Assembly: GCA_964422155.1 (NCBI GenBank)
Contig: CAYQZZ010000047.1
Span: forward strand, 1-16,379
Reading direction: 5' to 3'
Source of the DNA: JBGPRB01 sp964422155
Lineage (GTDB): Bacteria > Chloroflexota > Dehalococcoidia > Dehalococcoidales > RBG-16-60-22
DNA: 16,379 nucleotides
Shown: in pieces, positions 12,607 to 16,379 of the stretch
Layout of the letters: every line of letters begins with the position of its first letter
Numbering within the stretch: the first letter of the stretch is position 1
Program-made: the position numbers and the translations under genes
Notes under the pieces: generated by a model
What the model was told of the DNA's origin: nothing
Seen by the model: the letters and a program-made list of their open reading frames with translations, nothing else
Databases searched by the model: none

Positions 12607-15492
12607 TTAATCTACTACCCCCACCCGGCTCTCCCCCCGCAGGACACGCTTTAAATACTGGCCGGTGGCAGAGGACTCTTGATGGGTAATCTCCTCAGGG
12701 GTGCCGGTGGCGACGATATAGCCGCCGGCGTCGCCGGCGCCGGGTCCTAAATCTATAATATAGTCGGCGTTCTTAATTACGTCCAGGTGATGCTCGATAA
12801 CAATCACCGTGTTGCCGGCATCGACGAGTCGTTGGAGCACCCTGAGCAGCGCGGCTATGTCCTCGAAGGACAGGCCGGTAGTGGGTTCATCCAGAATATA
12901 CAGGGTGCTGCCCGTAGACCGCCGGGAAAGCTCCGTGGCCAGCTTCACCCGCTGCGCCTCACCACCGGATAGAGTGGGGGCGGGCTGCCCGAGATGGATA
13001 TAGCCCAGCCCCACATCGTTAAGTGTTACCAGCTTATTTTTTATCCGGGGAAAGTGGTCAAAGTAGTCCAGCGCATGGGCTACCGTCATGTCCAGCACCT
13101 CGGCGATATTCTTGCCCTTGAACTTGATTTCCAGGGCCTCGCGGTTATAACGCTGCCCCTTGCAGACCTCGCAGGGAACGGTGACGTCCGGCAAGAACTG
13201 CATCTCAATCTGGATAAAGCCCTCGCCGCGGCAGGCCTCGCAGCGTCCGCCCTTGACATTGAAGGAAAACCTGCCCGGCCCGTAGCCGCGTAAACGGGCA
13301 TCGGGGACGGTGGCAAAAAGCTCGCGAATCGAGGTGAAAGTGCCGGTATAGGTGGCGGGGTTGCTTCGGGGGGTGCGCCCGATAGGCGACTGGTCGATAT
13401 TGATAACCTTGTCGATATTCTCGATGCCGATAATCGCATCGCAGGCGCCGGCCCTCTCCTTCGCCCGGTAGAATATCTGGGCCAGCTTACGATAGAGTAT
13501 CTCGTCGACGAGGGTGCTCTTGCCGCTGCCGGAAACGCCGGTGATGCAGACGAACTCGCCCAGCGGGATACGCACGTCAATATTTTTCAGGTTATTATGC
13601 CGGGCGCCCTTTACCACCAGCTCTTTACCGTTGCCGGGACGCCGCTTATCAGGCAAATGAATCTGTTTAGCGCCGCTGAGGTACTGACCGGTCAGCGACT
13701 CGGGGGACTTCATAATATCTGACAGAGTCCCCGTGGCCACAATCCAGCCGCCGCGCTCGCCGGCGCCAGGCCCCATGTCGATAATATGGTCGGCAGCGCG
13801 CATCATGGCTTCGTCATGCTCCACCACCAGGATGGTATTACCGAGGTCTCGCAGCCGTTGCATCGTCTGGATAAGCCGGAAGTCATCGGCGGGATGCAGG
13901 CCGACCGTAGGCTCGTCACAGACATAGAGCACACCCATCAGCCCGCTGCCAATCTGGGTCGCCAGGCGTATGCGCTGGGACTCGCCGCCGCTCAGGGTCA
14001 TCGAGGCGCGGTCGGTGCTGAGGTAGTCCAAGCCCACATCCTTGAGGAACCCCAGGCGCGTTCTAATTTCCTTGAGTATCTGGTGGGCAATCATCATCTC
14101 GCGCTCGGTAAGGACGCTCTTAGCGATGCCATCCACCCACTCCAGCGCCTGCATTACCGCCATACCGCTGACATCCATGATATTTTTATCGCCGATTTTC
14201 ACGGCCAGGGACTCCGGCTTCAAACGCTTGCCCTGGCATTCCAGACAAGGTTTCAGCACCATGAAGCGCTCGATGTTGGCACGCGAGTATTCCGACTCCG
14301 TATCATGGTACAAACGCTCAAGAGTCGGTATTACCCCCTCGAAGCCGTCGAAGCGGCGTACCATCCTGCCGAAGCGATTGCGGTACGAATACCTCTCTCC
14401 ACCCTCTCCGAAAAGCAGCAGGTCGAGATGCTCTTTCTCCAGGTTTTTGACGGGAGTATTCAAGGAAAAACCTTGGGCCCTGGCCATAGGTTCTACCCGG
14501 TAGAGATACCAGTTATGAGACTCCCAGGGGCGGATGGCTCCCTGCAACACGGAAAGGTCTTTGTTGAGGACGAGGTCGGGGTCAATCTCCTGCTTGAATC
14601 CCAGGCCGGTGCAGGCGGGGCAGGCACCATGAGGATTATTAAAGCTGAAAGTCCTGGGGGCAATCTCACCCATGCTGATACCACAGTGGACACAGGCGAA
14701 GTGCTCCGAGAACAGCAGCTCCTCGCCATCAACGATAGAAATAAGAACCACGCCGGTGCCAATCTTGAGGGCCGTCTCTACCGAGTCGGCGATACGGCTC
14801 TGGTTATCGCTTCGTCCTTCAGTAGAAGGACTGCGCCCTTCGGTAGAAGGACTACGCCCCACGACCAGTCTGTCAACGACCACCTCGATAGAGTGCTTTT
14901 TAAACTTATCGAGCTGAATTTCGTCGGAAAGCTCATGGATTTCCCCATCGACGCGGACACGGGCATAGCCCTGCTTACGCAGGTCTTCAAAGACCGACTG
15001 GTACTCGCCCTTGCGGTCGCGCACCAGCGGCGCCAGAATCATGATGCGGCTCCCCTCCGGGAGTTTCTGGACAGCATCGACAATCTGCTGCACCGTCTGC
15101 ATGGTGATTTCGCGACCGCATTGGGGACAATGGGGATGACCCACCCGGGCGAAAAGCAGCCGGAGATAGTCGTATATTTCGGTGACGGTACCGACCGTCG
15201 AACGCGGGTTCTTGCTCGGCCCTTTCTGGTCGATAGAGACCGCCGGGCTCAACCCTTCGATATAGTCGACGTCCGGCTTCTCCATCCGCCCGAGGAACTG
15301 GCGTGCATAGGCGGAGAGCGACTCCACATAGCGGCGCTGCCCTTCGGCATAGATGGTATCGAAAGCCAGGGAACTCTTACCCGAGCCGGAAACACCGGTA
15401 ATGACAACCAGCTTATCGCGGGGAATAACGACATCGATATTTTTTAAATTGTGTTCGCGGGCACCTTTGACGATGATGGCATCGGACGGCAT
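12607..15492 (-). CDS. uvrA: Excinuclease ABC subunit A (UvrA)
   Basis: A 961-residue UvrA, the damage-recognition ATPase of nucleotide excision repair; it loads UvrB. ATG 15490-15492 is preceded by AGAAGGGG at 15503-15510. In order: Walker A GVSGSGKS (33-40); UvrB-binding and insertion regions; zinc module CVHC (267-270) with CPAC (291-294); signature LSGGESQR (500-507); Walker B VCDEPTVGLHP; second Walker A GVSGSGKS (652-659); the C-terminal zinc finger C751-x2-C754-x19-C774-x2-C777, needed for damage sensing; second signature LSGGEAQR (841-848); and second Walker B ILDEPTTGL. All motifs are intact, so the protein should work. Two oddities: a duplicated 7-residue insert (about 212-226), and a 3' end that is repeated 6.77 kb away at 5841-6002. 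Confidence 0.97.
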   Translation of the reverse strand: MPSDAIIVKGAREHNLKNIDVVIPRDKLVVITGVSGSGKSSLAFDTIYAEGQRRYVESLSAYARQFLGRMEKPDVDYIEGLSPAVSIDQKGPSKNPRSTVGTVTEIYDYLRLLFARVGHPHCPQCGREITMQTVQQIVDAVQKLPEGSRIMILAPLVRDRKGEYQSVFEDLRKQGYARVRVDGEIHELSDEIQLDKFKKHSIEVVVDRLVVGRSPSTEGRSPSTEGRSDNQSRIADSVETALKIGTGVVLISIVDGEELLFSEHFACVHCGISMGEIAPRTFSFNNPHGACPACTGLGFKQEIDPDLVLNKDLSVLQGAIRPWESHNWYLYRVEPMARAQGFSLNTPVKNLEKEHLDLLLFGEGGERYSYRNRFGRMVRRFDGFEGVIPTLERLYHDTESEYSRANIERFMVLKPCLECQGKRLKPESLAVKIGDKNIMDVSGMAVMQALEWVDGIAKSVLTEREMMIAHQILKEIRTRLGFLKDVGLDYLSTDRASMTLSGGESQRIRLATQIGSGLMGVLYVCDEPTVGLHPADDFRLIQTMQRLRDLGNTILVVEHDEAMMRAADHIIDMGPGAGERGGWIVATGTLSDIMKSPESLTGQYLSGAKQIHLPDKRRPGNGKELVVKGARHNNLKNIDVRIPLGEFVCITGVSGSGKSTLVDEILYRKLAQIFYRAKERAGACDAIIGIENIDKVINIDQSPIGRTPRSNPATYTGTFTSIRELFATVPDARLRGYGPGRFSFNVKGGRCEACRGEGFIQIEMQFLPDVTVPCEVCKGQRYNREALEIKFKGKNIAEVLDMTVAHALDYFDHFPRIKNKLVTLNDVGLGYIHLGQPAPTLSGGEAQRVKLATELSRRSTGSTLYILDEPTTGLSFEDIAALLRVLQRLVDAGNTVIVIEHHLDVIKNADYIIDLGPGAGDAGGYIVATGTPEEITHQESSATGQYLKRVLRGESRVGVVD
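12647..12744. repeat. Right copy of 98-bp direct repeat (within uvrA)
   Basis: Matches 5881-5978 with a single mismatch by eye. It encodes part of the last ~50 residues of the functional UvrA (GAGDAGGYIVATGTPEEI...). Together with the left copy it brackets the importer, small cupin and AT-rich membrane-protein genes. Confidence 0.88.
14816..14857. repeat. 21-bp tandem duplication inside uvrA
   Basis: Two 21-bp units (14816-14836 and 14837-14857) differ at two positions. Each contains a small palindrome, CCTTC-nGTA-GAAGG. In UvrA they give GRS-PSTEGRS-PSTEGRS-DNQ, so deleting both units would restore a plain VVGRSDNQSRI. The site is a surface-type segment just before the conserved RIADSVETAL. 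Confidence 0.8.
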
Positions 15493-15514
15493 GGTGAAAA
15501 AACCCCTTCTTATT

Positions 15515-15544
15515 ATTTTACCACCATCAACAATTGAAACACAA
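15515..15544 (-). promoter_or_regulatory. Promoter of uvrA with extended -10
   Basis: On the minus strand, TTGTGT (15539-15544), 18 bases, then TAAAAT (15515-15520), preceded by TGG (extended -10). The predicted start, near 15508, is adjacent to the AGAAGGGG Shine-Dalgarno, giving a very short leader. Confidence 0.5.
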
Positions 15545-15549
15545 GTTCT
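15536..15549 (-). promoter_or_regulatory. Cheo-box-like LexA/DinR site overlapping the uvrA -35
   Basis: On the minus strand, AGAACTTGTGTTTC fits 12 of 14 positions of the Gram-positive SOS box CGAACRNRYGTTYC. It covers the -35 hexamer of the uvrA promoter, where a repressor would block transcription. uvrA is a classic SOS gene in many bacteria. LexA motifs differ between phyla, so this is a plausible match and not proof. Confidence 0.4.
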
Positions 15550-15632
15550 AAATAATAAGTATCAAGATATAAGGAAAAAAGGGAGGTTATCCAGCAGAAA
15601 GATGCTGCAATGACACGAGGGCAGGCTATATA

Positions 15633-15772
15633 CCTCACCCCCTGACCCCCTCTCCAAACCAGAGATTGGTGAACACCACTGACTGTTCTGTTTGGAGAGG
15701 GGGGATAATATCGAGAGGGGGCTTCGCCCCCTCTCGCTGCGCTCTCCCCCTTTATGTTGGGGAGAAAGAAAA
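15633..15772. repeat. GC-rich MITE-like palindromic element between uvrA and the Smr gene
   Basis: The divergent intergenic region (15493-15897) holds a chain of hairpins. CCCCCTCTCCAAAC (15646-15659) pairs perfectly with GTTTGGAGAGGGGG (15690-15703). CGAGAGGGGGC (15712-15722) pairs with GCCCCCTCTCG (15726-15736) around a 3-base loop. TCTCCCC is mirrored by GGGGAGA near 15743-15765. The CTCACCCCCTGACCCCCTCTCC opening is the style of widespread dispersed intergenic repeats. No coding frame here is credible. Confidence 0.6.
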
Positions 15773-15854
15773 TTGAAGGTACATACCACTGATAATATTG
15801 GAAGGCTAGGATTAGAAAAGATAAGAAACAAGGGGGTGGGGGACGGTTATACTG

Positions 15855-15883
15855 TTTACCTTTACTCTCGACAGTGCTAAAAT
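15855..15883 (+). promoter_or_regulatory. Promoter of the Smr gene
   Basis: TTTACC (15855-15860), 17 bases, then TAAAAT (15878-15883) within the extended -10 GTGCTAAAAT (15874-15883). Transcription would begin only a few bases before ATG 15898. The ten-base -10 region is identical to that of sbcC. Confidence 0.55.
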
Positions 15884-15897
15884 CAGCATTAGCTATC

Positions 15898-16179
15898 ATG
15901 AGCAAGAAGGAATACGACACGGAGATACCCCCGATAAACGAACTGCGCCTGCGCCACCTTACCGTTGACGAAGCCCTGCCCAGGCTCGACAAGTTCCTGC
16001 ATGATGCTTTCATGGCCGGACTCATCCAGGTCAGGGTAATTCACGGCAAGGGTACGGGAATGCTGCGAGAGACGGTCCGCAGAGTGCTGGGGAAGCACCC
16101 CCTGGTCAGGTCTTTCCGGGCGGGCGATAAATGGGAGGGGGGAGAAGGGGTTACCATAGTGGAATTTACCGAGAAATAA
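15898..16179 (+). CDS. Stand-alone Smr-domain protein
   Basis: A 93-residue protein consisting essentially of one Smr (small MutS-related) domain, as found at the C-terminus of MutS2. Seen in order: the opening LRLRHLTVDEALPRLDKFLH (an LDLRG-like start followed by the EAL helix), the beta-strand VRVIHGKGTGMLRETVRRVL with the signature HGKGTG, and the end DKWEGGEGVTIVEF. Smr domains bind or nick nucleic acids; the biological role of single-domain versions is not settled. ATG 15898 is chosen because an in-frame GTG at 15874 lies within the promoter -10. There is no Shine-Dalgarno, in keeping with a near-leaderless message. It is divergent from uvrA across a palindromic element. Confidence 0.88.
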   Translation: MSKKEYDTEIPPINELRLRHLTVDEALPRLDKFLHDAFMAGLIQVRVIHGKGTGMLRETVRRVLGKHPLVRSFRAGDKWEGGEGVTIVEFTEK

Positions 16180-16214
16180 CACACAAGAGTCTGCCTTCTG
16201 AAGGAGGAATCCTT

Positions 16215-16379
16215 ATGGAAAAGCATCCTTACGAAGAAATGTTAGCAAAAAAAGGCTACCTCGGCCCCTACCCCATGGAAAAGCTGAAAAAAGTTGACCG
16301 ACCCACCACCATAATCACCGAAGGTATCCCCAGATTCGACGAAAGGCAGCACGGTTTTGCCCGAGTTATGCGCGGGGAC
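16215..16379 (+). CDS. N-terminus of a possible reductive-dehalogenase-like protein (runs off the right edge)
   Basis: ATG 16215 follows AAGGAGGAA (16201-16209), a strong Shine-Dalgarno, 36 bases after the Smr stop. The visible 55 residues read MEKHPYEEMLAKKGYLGPYP, MEKLKKVDRPTTIITEGIPR, then FDERQHGFARVMRGD. The VDRPTT...RFDER...F-R...G pattern resembles the start of the mature part of reductive-dehalogenase-type corrinoid/iron-sulfur proteins. No Tat signal is present, which would fit a cytoplasmic respiratory-independent relative. No cobalamin or cysteine motif is inside the window, so this is a tentative call from N-terminal resemblance only. Confidence 0.4.
   Translation, partial: MEKHPYEEMLAKKGYLGPYPMEKLKKVDRPTTIITEGIPRFDERQHGFARVMRGD

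Noticed and set aside
5841..12744. Composite transposon or insertion sequence carrying the importer
   Set aside because: No transposase or integrase frame is present. The bounding repeats are uvrA coding sequence in direct orientation, not terminal inverted repeats.
13786..15447. Very long (553-codon) plus-strand frame opposite uvrA
   Set aside because: It lies wholly antisense to the well-supported uvrA gene. Its translation shows no recognisable domain, and such shadows are common in GC-rich genes.
15549..15614. Short leader peptide (AGGGAGG then ATG CTG CAA TGA)
   Set aside because: The frame has only three codons and is followed by a dispersed palindromic element; no attenuator logic is visible.

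Overview
The window looks like a chromosomal stretch from an uncultured bacterium, most plausibly a member of the Chloroflexota (Dehalococcoidia-like). This is inference. It rests on the overall style of the proteins: stand-alone cupins, an NTF2/SnoaL-like protein with an N-terminal coiled coil, a minimal SbcC, a stand-alone Smr protein, and a last gene whose N-terminus resembles reductive-dehalogenase-like proteins. No rRNA or other taxonomic marker is present. Most housekeeping genes have mid-to-high GC, whereas the stretch from about 10.6 to 12.6 kb is visibly AT-rich.

Layout. (1) 1-1106: the tail of one cupin gene, a complete tandem paralogue, a palindromic MITE-like element and a tiny two-helix membrane protein. 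(2) 1268-4406: a complete SbcC/Rad50-type ATPase facing an HD-domain phosphohydrolase, with only a few bases between their stop codons. (3) 4581-5838: an NTF2/SnoaL-like protein and a cupin protein, separated by a small dispersed repeat. (4) 5841-12744: an accessory block bounded on both sides by copies of the 3' end of uvrA. It holds a peptide/nickel-type ABC importer (lipoprotein binding protein, two permeases, and an ATPase gene cut off after the Q-loop), a small cupin, a long gene-poor AT-rich gap and an AT-rich membrane-protein gene. (5) 12607-15492: complete uvrA on the minus strand, with an in-frame 2 x 21-bp tandem insertion and a plausible promoter overlapped by a LexA/DinR (Cheo-box)-like sequence. 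(6) 15493-16379: a second palindromic intergenic element, a stand-alone Smr-domain protein and the start of a possible reductive-dehalogenase-like gene.

Functional picture. DNA repair and genome-maintenance genes (sbcC, uvrA, the Smr gene) form the backbone. The importer is probably non-functional by itself, because its own ATPase lacks the signature motif, Walker B and everything after them. It could work only with ATPases encoded elsewhere. The most notable structural feature is the pair of direct repeats, 98 bp with one mismatch by eye, made of the uvrA 3' end. They lie 6.77 kb apart, start to start, and frame the importer block, so an insertion or recombination event at the end of uvrA is likely. 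No integrase or transposase is visible in the window. I found no convincing new defence or biosynthetic system, and no CRISPR array, tRNA or rRNA gene.
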